Shown piece after piece: positions 15,431-22,778 of a DNA stretch of 35,314 bases. How positions within the stretch are numbered: the first letter of the stretch is position 1; each line of letters opens with the position of its first letter. The notes beneath the pieces are model-generated. The model was not told the origin of the DNA. It did not search any database and saw nothing but the letters and a program-made list of their open reading frames with translations. The position numbers and the translations under genes are program-made. The DNA is taken from NCBI GenBank assembly GCA_020725465.1, contig DYEY01000040.1, positions 1-35,314 of the forward strand, in the 5' to 3' direction. The stretch is from Dethiobacter sp. (GTDB lineage: Bacteria; Bacillota; Dethiobacteria; Dethiobacterales; Dethiobacteraceae).

Positions 15431-16660
15431 TTACCGCTCTCCCCCCCCCGGTAACACCGAAAAGGTTAGCAGGTTACCGGATATTGTTCCAAACTGCTCA
15501 GTTACCAACTGGTTTGCTGTAGTAATTGTACCCATATAGGGAGGAATGAAAGCAGTCCCATATTCAAACGTAAACGATATACCTCTGAATACTCCGTAAA
15601 CCCAGTCGTCCGAAGCACCCGAGGTTGCATATATTGTGGTGTTGGACGGACCAACCCGGTTCATCGGATAGCCATTGAATGCCTGATATTGATAACCCAA
15701 ATCTGCATGTACTGAATGGTCCGGGATTAAGTCCGGTTTGTAGCCCCAAGACCACAGCACATACCTACCATGAGTGTGTCCGCTCAGTGTAGTAATAATA
15801 TGGCGTCCCAAAAACAAATCCCTGATCGCCCAAAGTTCTGGTTCGCTGGTTGGCGAGGGACCTCTGTACGTATCGGACGTAGTTACCCCCGATGAACCGA
15901 CTCCGCCCCAGTTATATGAATGGTTTCTGTTTAAATCTACTCCCCACGAATTATCGCTATTGTGCCGTCTGTTTTTGCGCCACATTTGGTATACATTTTG
16001 GGAATGCACATATCCATCAGGGTTAACTACAGGAATAATCCAGACCCTGATTGTGTTAACGATGTTTGTAACCTTTTCTTCTATACCATAGTTGTCCAAC
16101 AAATACCAGGCCAAATCTAACGCCATTTCTGTAGTAGGCCATTCCCTGGCATGATATAGGGCCATATGAACGGACTCTGGCCTACCGTCGTTTACACCCG
16201 GTGCTGCACTAATTTCCAGGGCATAAATAGGTCTTCCTTGATGAGAGTGTCCTAAAATATGAAGTCTGGTCAAGTCCGGATAGATTTCCTCAAATGTCTG
16301 CAATTCCTCTTCGATCTCGTGCCACTGGCGGTAATCCTCTCTGCCCATGGACATGATGCCGAATTCGGTGGTTTCAGGACCATAATAAGTAAGGTCTTCA
16401 ATCAGTATGTCATACTTCAGCCCGGCATTGTCCAGGTATTCCCGGTCATAGTCGTTCAAAACAACCTCTATTTCCAGGTTAACTAAGTCAATACCCACAA
16501 TATCCAGTCCTGCCTCAAGGAGAGCTGCAATTTGGTCCGGGCTTTCCAGGTACACCACCACCAAAGGCACGGTAACCGTCTCATTCTCATTGCACGTTGC
16601 CTGGAAGCCAACAGACAAAATCAGAGACAAAACAATAAGAACAACCAGCCATTTTTTCAT
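15431..16660 (-). CDS. Secreted M14 zinc carboxypeptidase, N-terminal part (frame broken at G9 tract)
   Basis: Reading frame of 409 residues with a signal peptide (KKWLVVLIVLSLILSVGFQA) and a carboxypeptidase T-like M14 domain from about residue 105. Zinc ligands are His and Glu in YHAREW and His in SGHTHGR; substrate residues lie in MWRKNRRHNSDNSWGVDLNRN; the catalytic Glu is in FTFEYGT. The frame then ends PGGGER and stop, right after a run of nine G on the coding strand, in the middle of a PA domain. The ribosome site AAGGAG lies nine bases before the ATG. Base composition is less GC-rich than in neighbouring genes, which suggests acquisition. It could be a pseudogene, a phase-variable gene or a sequencing error. 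Confidence 0.85.
   Translation of the reverse strand: MKKWLVVLIVLSLILSVGFQATCNENETVTVPLVVVYLESPDQIAALLEAGLDIVGIDLVNLEIEVVLNDYDREYLDNAGLKYDILIEDLTYYGPETTEFGIMSMGREDYRQWHEIEEELQTFEEIYPDLTRLHILGHSHQGRPIYALEISAAPGVNDGRPESVHMALYHAREWPTTEMALDLAWYLLDNYGIEEKVTNIVNTIRVWIIPVVNPDGYVHSQNVYQMWRKNRRHNSDNSWGVDLNRNHSYNWGGVGSSGVTTSDTYRGPSPTSEPELWAIRDLFLGRHIITTLSGHTHGRYVLWSWGYKPDLIPDHSVHADLGYQYQAFNGYPMNRVGPSNTTIYATSGASDDWVYGVFRGISFTFEYGTAFIPPYMGTITTANQLVTEQFGTISGNLLTFSVLPGGGER
15441..15449 (-). repeat. G9 homopolymer (C9 on plus strand) at the frame break
   Basis: Nine consecutive C on the plus strand, G9 on the coding strand. With nine G the frame terminates ten bases later; with eight G it reads on as PGGESGNLVNCGKG into the PA domain. 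The total span 14404-16660 is 2257 bases, that is 752 codons plus one base. Confidence 0.9.
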
Positions 16661-16813
16661 GTTATTTTTCTCCTTCCTTCTTTTATTGGCATATTTAAAT
16701 TAACAGTAATGACTGTAGGAATATAAACACTATTTTTTTAATTTAACGAATAGTTGAATTATTCTTCATATTTACTGAAAATCCTTCTGTGCATTTTCGA
16801 TGATGTAATTATC

Positions 16814-16969
16814 ACTACAACGAATATTTATGCTGAACCGCGGGTGATGCTTCCATCATTTTCCCTGCGGGCCTCCGCTGCGCTGCGGTGACGCTAGAGT
16901 CCTCATGGCTACGCTACCGGAAAATTTTCGCTGCAGGCTTATTTACCCGATAGAAAACATTGTTGTAGT
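16814..16969. repeat. 156-bp imperfect palindrome, possible MITE-like element
   Basis: Nested inverted arms in order: ACTACAACGAAT (16814-16825) with ATTGTTGTAGT (16959-16969); CGGGT (16841-16845) with ACCCG (16945-16949); ATTTTCC (16858-16864) with GGAAAAT (16919-16925); and an inner small hairpin CCGC/GCGG. The core is GC-rich and the ends are AT-rich. It lies in the 447-bp gene-free stretch 16661-17107 between the peptidase gene and the peroxiredoxin promoter. No transposase is nearby. Confidence 0.6.
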
Positions 16970-17107
16970 TGTAGCAAAGGGCTTTAAGTTTTCTCTTGGC
17001 ATGGCTTTTTTACAACAACAAGGTTTTATTCTCTAACACCGCTTCTTGTTACCTGTCACCCCCAGTTATCCTTATAAGATAAAGGCTATAGCATCACCCT
17101 TGGTACC

Positions 17108-17136
17108 TTGTCAAATTCAGCCTTAAACGTTAGAAT
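17108..17136 (+). promoter_or_regulatory. SigA-type promoter of the peroxiredoxin gene
   Basis: TTGTCA (17108-17113), a 17-base spacer and TAGAAT (17131-17136). The predicted transcript starts near 17143 and reaches GGGGAGG at 17156-17162. The -35 box overlaps the TTG that would start a longer reading frame, which argues that translation starts at 17171. Confidence 0.75.
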
Positions 17137-17170
17137 AGCATTACCACTTAACACCGGGGAGGTATTTCCG

Positions 17171-17614
17171 TTGAAAGATTTCGTTCTTAAAGACCAAAAA
17201 GACCAGGAGGTCCGCCTCTCAGACTTTCAAGGCAAAAGGGTACTGCTGTCCTTCCATCCCCTGGCCTGGACAAGTATTTGCGCCGAGCAGATGAAGTCCC
17301 TGGAAGACAATCGGGAAAGGTTTGCCAGTCTGAACACGGTAGCCCTCGGCCTAAGCGTGGATTCGGTACCCTGTAAAAAAGCCTGGGCCGAGTCCCTGGG
17401 TATCAGCAACACCAGCCTGCTCTGCGACTTCTGGCCCCACGGCGGTGTGGCTGCGCTGTTTGGTATTTTCCGCGAGGCAAACGGCTTCTCGGAGCGGGCC
17501 AACATCTTGGTTGACGAAAAAGGACAGGAAGTTTTCAGAAAAATATACCCTATCAGGGAACTGCCGGATATTGAAGAAATTTTCAGCGTGATTAAAGGAA
17601 TGCAGGCCGTTTAA
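17171..17614 (+). CDS. AhpE/Bcp-like peroxiredoxin
   Basis: Thioredoxin-fold peroxidase of 147 residues from the TTG at 17171. The active-site segment PLAWTSIC carries the Pro, Thr and peroxidatic Cys of the PxxxTxxC motif; further Cys occur in VDSVPCKKAW and LLCDFWPHGG, the first in an AhpE-like position. It likely reduces hydrogen or organic peroxides, useful to an anaerobe meeting oxygen. GGGGAGG lies eight bases before the start. A longer frame from the TTG at 17108 adds 21 residues, including GEVFP, which weakly resembles other family N-termini, but its first codon coincides with the predicted -35 box. It is the only complete gene on the plus strand here and stands alone. Confidence 0.88.
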   Translation: MKDFVLKDQKDQEVRLSDFQGKRVLLSFHPLAWTSICAEQMKSLEDNRERFASLNTVALGLSVDSVPCKKAWAESLGISNTSLLCDFWPHGGVAALFGIFREANGFSERANILVDEKGQEVFRKIYPIRELPDIEEIFSVIKGMQAV

Positions 17615-17669
17615 GCCCTTGGCTCAGGGCGACTTTTTAACTGAAACCCCGCTCCCCCCGGCAAAAATT

Positions 17670-17701
17670 AAAGGCCTGTGCCATAACAGACACAGGCCTT
17701 T
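17670..17701. terminator. Bidirectional intrinsic terminator
   Basis: AAAGGCCTGTG and CACAGGCCTTT form a perfect 11-bp stem with a 10-base loop. A-run and T-run flanks serve both the plus-strand peroxiredoxin gene and the convergent minus-strand SLH/GLUG remnant. Confidence 0.88.
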
Positions 17702-17726
17702 TGCTTATCTGCCCTGCCATGAGTCC

Positions 17727-18449
17727 CTACTGCCACTGCAGGGTGGGGTAGGACGACAGGTCGCTGTAAAACTTCCAGAGGGAGCCGTCCCAGCCGGTGT
17801 AGGTACTTTGCCTCAGCATTTCCACGGTGGTCTTTGGCACGCCACGGCCGTCGTTATCGCTGCGGCCCGATGTCTGCCGGTCGTAGTAGGAGTGCCTGAC
17901 GCTGGAGTAGTTCTCTGCGTAGCCCACCAGGCCGCCGCGGTACTTATTGGAGGAAACCTTGCCGGCCGAATAGCAGTAAAGGACATCCCCCCCGTTAACG
18001 GCAACCAGGCCGCCGGAAATGCCAAAAGAAAGCTCGCCGGGGGCGTGAATGTCCACTATTACATGGGAGTAGCTGTTGCTGATAACCCCACCCCGCATGT
18101 TAACGCCCACCAGCCCTCCCGCCCAGCCCCTGTTCCAGTCGGTAATGACCATATCCAGCAGTGACGGGTACATGCCGTTTATGGCTTGCCGCTAAACGAC
18201 GAAATGGTCATTCCTGTTTTTACCTTCACCAGGTTCATGACCAGGTGGCAGAACTCCTGCCGGGTGGTGTTTTCCCTGTAACCAAGGACAAGCCCGGCCG
18301 GAACCAGCCCCAGTGCTTCCGCCGCTTCCACCTCGACCAGAGCCCAGGAACTGGGAAGGTCGGCGGAAGCGTTAACCACCCCGGCAAACAGGACAAGAAC
18401 CAGCGCCGCCACCGTCAGCAGCGAGCACCACTTATGTCTCTTTTTTCAA
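17727..18449 (-). pseudogene. Remnant of an SLH/GLUG surface protein, two frame breaks
   Basis: Two open pieces on the minus strand. The upstream piece (18412 down to 18179) continues a signal peptide (VAALVLVLFAGVVNASA) into an S-layer-homology-like half (WALVEVEAAEALGLVP and TTRQEFCHLVMNLV). The downstream piece (18173 to 17727, 148 residues) has GLUG-type repeats (GGLVGVN, GGLVAVNGG, GGLVGYAEN) and ends YPTLQWQ. The signal peptide's charged start (KKRHKW) is cut from the TTG at 18449 by an A6 run (18441-18446) that puts it out of frame, although GGGAGGG sits upstream. The second break is at CCATAAACGG near 18179: one added base gives GKPINGMYPS. The protein would be cell-surface bound. The usual second half of the SLH domain is missing, suggesting deletion as well. 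Confidence 0.7.
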
Positions 18450-18508
18450 ACAAAAATAACCCTCCCATCAGTGCAGCAGGCCGGCAAAATTTGCCTGTAT
18501 TTTATTTA

Positions 18509-18597
18509 ATTTTATCTCCGGCGCTCACAACCCTCAAGTAACAAAAGTAACCGGTTGGCTATATCTTCCAGTTACAAATAAAATGACTTTTGGTTAC
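18509..18597 (-). promoter_or_regulatory. Promoter with four GTTAC boxes upstream of the SLH/GLUG remnant
   Basis: On the minus strand TTGAGG (18532-18537), a 17-base spacer and TAAAAT (18509-18514). Immediately upstream are GTAAC at 18538-18542 and 18547-18551, and GTTAC at 18571-18575 and 18593-18597. The outer arms extend to GTAACAAAAGT and ACTTTTGGTTAC, an almost perfect inverted repeat. It looks like an activator site. The rest of 18450-18627 has no gene. Confidence 0.5.
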
Positions 18598-18627
18598 AAT
18601 GGGCAGCAACGGCCAAAAATGTGACCC

Positions 18628-20286
18628 TCAGCAGGGCCACCGGGCATGCAGGATAAACCCGTCCCCCTCCGAATCGCAGGAAAATACCCCGCCCAGCTTT
18701 TTCACCCTTTCTTCCATGCCGGTTATACCATGGCCCTTTTTCAACCCGGTGCATCCGGTGCCGTTGTCAGCGATGAAAAGCTCCACATGTTCCGCCTTTA
18801 GCCTGATGAAGATATCCACCCGGCCGGCCCGGCCGTGTTTCAGCGCGTTGGTCAGCGACTCCTGGCAGATGCGGAATACGGTATGGGCCTGGTCCGCCGG
18901 CAGCCTGTTCACCGCTTCCCGCCCGTGTATGTTCACCGTCATTCCGGTCTGTCCGTATGCTTCGGCCAGCTGCCCAAGCCGCGCCGCCGGGGAATCCGGC
19001 GGGGCTTGTCCGCCGCTTTGACCAAAGGCGCCCCGCAGCTCGGCGGTGCCCTGCCTGGCCGCAGCCAGCGCCTGCTCCAACCTGGCCCTCCCGCCGCTCT
19101 CCAGCAGGTTCAAAACCAGCACCAGGGTTTGCCCCAGTATATCATGGACCTCCCGGGCCATCCGGTTTCGCTCCGCCAGCACCGCCAGCCGCTGCTGCAT
19201 CATGGCATATTCTTCCAGACTGGTTTTGGCCTGTTGCAGCTGCCTGTTGCTTTCTTCCAGCTCACCGATCAGCTCAAAAAAAACTGTATTGTCAGCAAAC
19301 ACCAGGGCGCTGCCCCCGGGCTTCCGCTTTAGAGCCTTTAAGGCAATACTCAGGTGTTTTTTCTTTTCCCCCGGCAAGACAATATTTACCGGGCCGCTTC
19401 CCGCTTCAGGCAGTCTGGCGCAGCCCCCGGTTGCCGACGCCAGCGCCTCATTTACAGCGTCCAGTGTTTCATAGTCCCCGCCAAGCCCCGGGATTTCAGC
19501 CATCCTCCGGTTTTTGTCAGAAACCGCGCCGTACCGGTCGGCCACCAGCACACCCTCTCTCAGGTTGTGGAACGCCTCCGATATACCAAGGGGAATCACG
19601 TCAAGAAACTGCTGCCGGTATACGGCGTAGGCAAACAGGAGCAGTGACAGATTGTAGCTCACTGGGGTAATATCAAAACGCATTTTCACCAGCCGCCCGA
19701 TATAGAGGAAATTAACAAACAGGGGGATGATGATGCCAAGCATCACCAGGCGGGACTGCAGGCCAGCCCCCCTGTACTCCCGACGCAGGCGGGAGAAGCA
19801 GTACCCAAGGCCGGCAGTGATATAACCATAGGTGACCGCGCTGTAAGCGTAAAAAAGCGGGCCGAAAGTATCCCCCAGGAAATCATAGGTGGCGTAAAAC
19901 AGGTGGTGCCTTTCGTTGGTGGCTATGACGACGAAAAAGAAAAGGGGCAAAATATTCAGCAAAACGGCCTTCCGGAAGGGAACCGGCCTACCCCTGGCGT
20001 ACAGGTAGCTGAACATCAGCACCGCGCTGCCGAGAAAAGCAACGGTAAAATACTGCGCCACGATGAAAAACCACTTGAGTCCGGCGGTAGGCGCCACCGT
20101 CTTGAAGACCTTGGACACCAGCCAGTTTAAAAGAATCAGCTGCAAAGCCAGGTAATGGTAAAATAGCAGCGTCCTCCTGGAATTAAGGCAGATGAAAACC
20201 AGAAAAAACACGGCCAGCATAATGGAAAAAATATGCCATGCCTCCAGGATAAAAATGTCATACAGCCAGTCCAGATCAAAGACCAT
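18628..20286 (-). CDS. Membrane sensor histidine kinase (7TM, HisKA_3, HATPase_c)
   Basis: Protein of 552 residues. About seven N-terminal transmembrane helices (7 to about 220) are followed by a PAS-like region (about 225-330), a coiled coil with LEESNRQLQQAKTSLEEY, a HisKA_3 dimerisation domain with phospho-acceptor His381 in EVHDILGQTL, and a HATPase_c domain: N-box ICQESLTNALKHG, DNGTG and GHGITGMEERV. This is the NarL/LuxR-linked kinase class. No response regulator gene is in the window. The ATG has GGAG nine bases upstream. It follows the degenerate kinase-like gene by 100 bases on the same strand and ends the unit. Confidence 0.92.
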   Translation of the reverse strand: MVFDLDWLYDIFILEAWHIFSIMLAVFFLVFICLNSRRTLLFYHYLALQLILLNWLVSKVFKTVAPTAGLKWFFIVAQYFTVAFLGSAVLMFSYLYARGRPVPFRKAVLLNILPLFFFVVIATNERHHLFYATYDFLGDTFGPLFYAYSAVTYGYITAGLGYCFSRLRREYRGAGLQSRLVMLGIIIPLFVNFLYIGRLVKMRFDITPVSYNLSLLLFAYAVYRQQFLDVIPLGISEAFHNLREGVLVADRYGAVSDKNRRMAEIPGLGGDYETLDAVNEALASATGGCARLPEAGSGPVNIVLPGEKKKHLSIALKALKRKPGGSALVFADNTVFFELIGELEESNRQLQQAKTSLEEYAMMQQRLAVLAERNRMAREVHDILGQTLVLVLNLLESGGRARLEQALAAARQGTAELRGAFGQSGGQAPPDSPAARLGQLAEAYGQTGMTVNIHGREAVNRLPADQAHTVFRICQESLTNALKHGRAGRVDIFIRLKAEHVELFIADNGTGCTGLKKGHGITGMEERVKKLGGVFSCDSEGDGFILHARWPC

Positions 20287-20386
20287 CGTCCGCTTCTCCT
20301 ACAGCAGATTTTTTTGGCGCGCAAACCACCGGCCGGGCCCGGCCTTCAAACACCCTGCTGGTCATCCTTTTTTATTCCCAACCGGA

Positions 20387-21508
20387 CTAAAGCAACGACT
20401 CCCTTATTTTTCCAATACCTGTCCGGGCCAGAGACACGCACAGGGTGATTTTATCCTCAAGTTCAGGCCCATCCAAACCACAGGCCTCCTCCAGGTTCCT
20501 GATGATATCCCCCAGGTACCCGCCCACCGTTTCCTGCACCCTGAGCACAATCCTGTTCCGTTCCGTTTCCTCCGCCAGCTTCCCGGACGTCTCCGCATAC
20601 TCCCGCAACCTGGCCAAAGCGGTACCTAACTCTTCGTTCTTCCGGTTCAACCTGTCAATCAGTTCCCGGTACACGGTGATATCCCTGAAGGTATAAAGCA
20701 CCCCCGCTTTCTGCCCTCCCCACTGTAGCCCGCTCCGGTGCCAGGCGTAACACCTGCCCTCCCGGACTACCTCGCCGCACTCACCGCCACCGGTTAGCTC
20801 CTCCAGCCTCTCCACGCCGTCTCCGGTGGAAAGACCGAGCCCCCTGACCAATTCGGTGCCGTTGAAATAGACAACATGCCCGTCCCCGTCCCCCATAACC
20901 ACACTTTCGTTAAGGCTGTCCAGAACATCCATACGGGCAGCCAGAACCGGCCTAAAGCCCCTGAGCAGAACCCGCCAGGCTCCCGTCCGGTACAACAAAA
21001 CGACCGCCGCCACCCCAATCACACAGTTATAACCAACGATACAGAAAAAGGCACTGCCGTAACTGACGGTTAAAGTTTCATGCACAGTAAAAACCAGGCC
21101 GTGGCCGCCGCTGGCCAGCGCCATTACCGCTCCCGCCGCCGGCACCACCGACAACATTGCCGCCACCCGCCTCCAGTTCCCCCCGAACCCTTCGGCAACA
21201 TAAAAAAACAGGGCAGGCCCAAGCAGGCAAGCGCCTGCCGTATGTATCACGGCAAAAAAGAACATCTCCCCCGGGGGCGATACCAGCACCAGGAAATGCC
21301 CCGCCAGTGTAACCAGCGCCACCGCCTGCAGCAGCAGAAGCAGCCCCTTCCGCCGCCCGGCCAATCCCGAGCACCAGGTATAGGCCGCCAGCGCCGCCAT
21401 CGCCATCACAGCCACGGTCAGCGCCGCCACCATCACCAGCTTCTCCATACTGTAAACAGCCGCAAACTCAAACAATGCCCACGCCTCCGTAACAACAGGC
21501 TTCTCCAT
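20387..21508 (-). CDS. Degenerate kinase-like membrane PAS protein (His replaced by Gln, no ATPase)
   Basis: Protein of about 373 residues from the ATG at 21508. N-terminal membrane region with about seven helices, a PAS domain (about 170-270: LDSLNESVVMGDGDGHVVYFN, GVLYTFRDITVYRELIDRL), a coiled coil and a HisKA_3-like helix. ERNRIVLRVQETVGGYL aligns without gaps to ERNRMAREVHDILGQTL of the neighbouring kinase; the phospho-acceptor His is Gln325. The protein ends 48 residues later with no HATPase domain. It therefore cannot autophosphorylate and may form mixed dimers with the kinase at 18628-20286 or act as a decoy. The ribosome site is weak. The frame is open further upstream to 21610, but that part is not membrane-like and lacks a ribosome site. 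Confidence 0.82.
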   Translation of the reverse strand: MEKPVVTEAWALFEFAAVYSMEKLVMVAALTVAVMAMAALAAYTWCSGLAGRRKGLLLLLQAVALVTLAGHFLVLVSPPGEMFFFAVIHTAGACLLGPALFFYVAEGFGGNWRRVAAMLSVVPAAGAVMALASGGHGLVFTVHETLTVSYGSAFFCIVGYNCVIGVAAVVLLYRTGAWRVLLRGFRPVLAARMDVLDSLNESVVMGDGDGHVVYFNGTELVRGLGLSTGDGVERLEELTGGGECGEVVREGRCYAWHRSGLQWGGQKAGVLYTFRDITVYRELIDRLNRKNEELGTALARLREYAETSGKLAEETERNRIVLRVQETVGGYLGDIIRNLEEACGLDGPELEDKITLCVSLARTGIGKIRESLL

Positions 21509-21640
21509 GTTATTTCCATGGCAAAAGCCAATTGTCCTTCCTGCCAGCAAAAAAGCGGGCCCTGAGGGCTGAACCGGTTGATCATCTGAAAGCAAAAAAC
21601 CCGCCGCCACAGTTTAGCCAGATTTTACCGCAGTACAGCC

Positions 21641-21672
21641 AAAAGCCTGCGCATGGCTTTACGCAGGCTTTT
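21641..21672. terminator. Bidirectional intrinsic terminator
   Basis: AAAAGCCTGCG and CGCAGGCTTTT form a perfect 11-bp stem around a 10-base loop. It lies after the acidic zinc-ribbon gene on the minus strand. The remainder of 21509-21728 holds only the 29-bp repeat and no gene. Confidence 0.88.
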
Positions 21673-21691
21673 CCGGTTTTCTCTTTTTGCA

Positions 21692-21720
21692 GGTGACAAA
21701 AGAACCGTCCCCGTGTCACC
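21692..21720 (+). repeat. 29-bp dispersed repeat, intergenic copy
   Basis: GGTGACAAAAGAACC followed by GTCCCCGTGTCACC, with perfect 7-bp inverted ends GGTGACA and TGTCACC. It is eight bases from the stop of the acidic zinc-ribbon gene. A copy with one mismatch, in inverted orientation, lies within the Kae1-like gene at 246-274. Confidence 0.88.
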
Positions 21721-21728
21721 CACGTCAG

Positions 21729-22172
21729 CTAGTCGTCGTCTTCGTCTTCGTCCTCTGAGTCTTCTTCGTCCATGTCTTCGTAGTCTTCGTCGTCGTTGAT
21801 AAATACCACCCGCTCGCAGTTGGGGCAGAGTATCTCCAGGACGTCCTCATCTTCCAGCATGTCTTCGTCAATATAGACGATTTCATGGCAGTCAGGGCAC
21901 TCCACGGAGAACATCTCCTCGTCGTCCCCGTCGTCATCCCCGTCGTCATCCTCGTAGAAATCGTCTTCCAGCTCGTTTAAGTCCTCGTCGATAGCCTCGG
22001 TAAAGTCAGCCAGGTCCTCGTAGTCTTCGGCCAGCTCCGTCACCGCCTCCGCCAGCGCCTCGATTGCTTCGATTATGTGGGTAAAAAGCTTCCCTTCCCG
22101 AGAATTCTCGTCAATCCCAAGCCCGTCCGCCAGTCCTTTCAGGTAAGCCACGCGTGATTTAAGGTCGTCCAC
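21729..22172 (-). CDS. CD1247-type N-terminal domain protein with zinc ribbon and acidic tail
   Basis: Protein of 147 residues. The N-terminus VDDLKSRVAYLKGLADGLGI matches a conserved domain of unknown function in clostridia (named after CD1247). A helical acidic middle (EALAEAVTELAEDYEDLADF) follows, then runs of Asp/Glu, a zinc-ribbon-like pair CPDCHEIVYI and CPNCERVVFI, and an Asp/Glu tail. The GTG at 22172 has GGAGGG six bases upstream; the frame extends to 22232 but lacks a ribosome site there and would overlap efp. It lies 34 bases after efp, so it may be co-transcribed with pepQ and efp. Function unknown. Confidence 0.85.
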   Translation of the reverse strand: MDDLKSRVAYLKGLADGLGIDENSREGKLFTHIIEAIEALAEAVTELAEDYEDLADFTEAIDEDLNELEDDFYEDDDGDDDGDDEEMFSVECPDCHEIVYIDEDMLEDEDVLEILCPNCERVVFINDDEDYEDMDEEDSEDEDEDDD

Positions 22173-22206
22173 TTTCGTCCCTCCTTCGTTTAAGTTACAA
22201 CCGCAC

Positions 22207-22764
22207 TCACACCCGTTCAATGTACTCACCACTCCTGGTATCTATCCGCAGGACATCGCCCACGTTTATAAAAAACGGCACCTGCACCACCAGGCCGGTT
22301 TCCATGGTAGCCGGCTTGGAACCTCCCGAAGCCGTGTCTCCTTTGATGCCCGGTTCCGTTTGGGCCACCGTCAGCTCCACCGAGTAAGGCAGCTCAATGC
22401 CGAATATTTTCTCTTCAAACAAGAGAACCCCGATAGTCATGTTTTCCTTCAGGTACTTTACATCGTTCCCCAGCTGCCCGCGGCTGATGGTCAGCTGCTC
22501 GTAAGTCTCGTTGTCCATGAAGAAATAATCGTCGCCGGCACTGTAGAGGTACTGCATTTCACGCTTGTCCATCACCGCCCTCTCCACTTTCTCGCCGGCC
22601 CGGAAAGTCTTTTCCGTAACAGCGCCGGTCTTGACGTTTTTCAGCTTGGAGCGGACAAATGCCGCCCCCTTGCCCGGCTTGACATGCTGGAAATCGACGA
22701 TGGTGTAAACTTCACCTTCCAGAAGGATGGTCAGTCCGGTCCGAAAATCGCTGGTAGAAATCAT
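22207..22764 (-). CDS. efp: Translation elongation factor P
   Basis: Protein of 185 residues, standard length, relieving ribosome stalling at polyproline stretches. It has the three-barrel EF-P layout: KOW-like N-terminal domain with [17 protein letters not shown], where Lys32 is at the modified-loop tip; central OB domain ([19 protein letters not shown]); and C-terminal OB domain ending [20 protein letters not shown]. The pilus and secretion proteins here contain proline-rich stretches that would need it. It follows the M24 peptidase gene by 14 bases, the common pepQ-efp pairing. Confidence 0.97.
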   Translation of the reverse strand: MISTSDFRTGLTILLEGEVYTIVDFQHVKPGKGAAFVRSKLKNVKTGAVTEKTFRAGEKVERAVMDKREMQYLYSAGDDYFFMDNETYEQLTISRGQLGNDVKYLKENMTIGVLLFEEKIFGIELPYSVELTVAQTEPGIKGDTASGGSKPATMETGLVVQVPFFINVGDVLRIDTRSGEYIERV

Positions 22765-22778
22765 TCATCCAACCTCCG

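Noticed and set aside
20136-20324. Small frame overlapping the histidine-kinase start
   Set aside because: Different frame over the same bases, no motif, and the kinase start has its own ribosome site.
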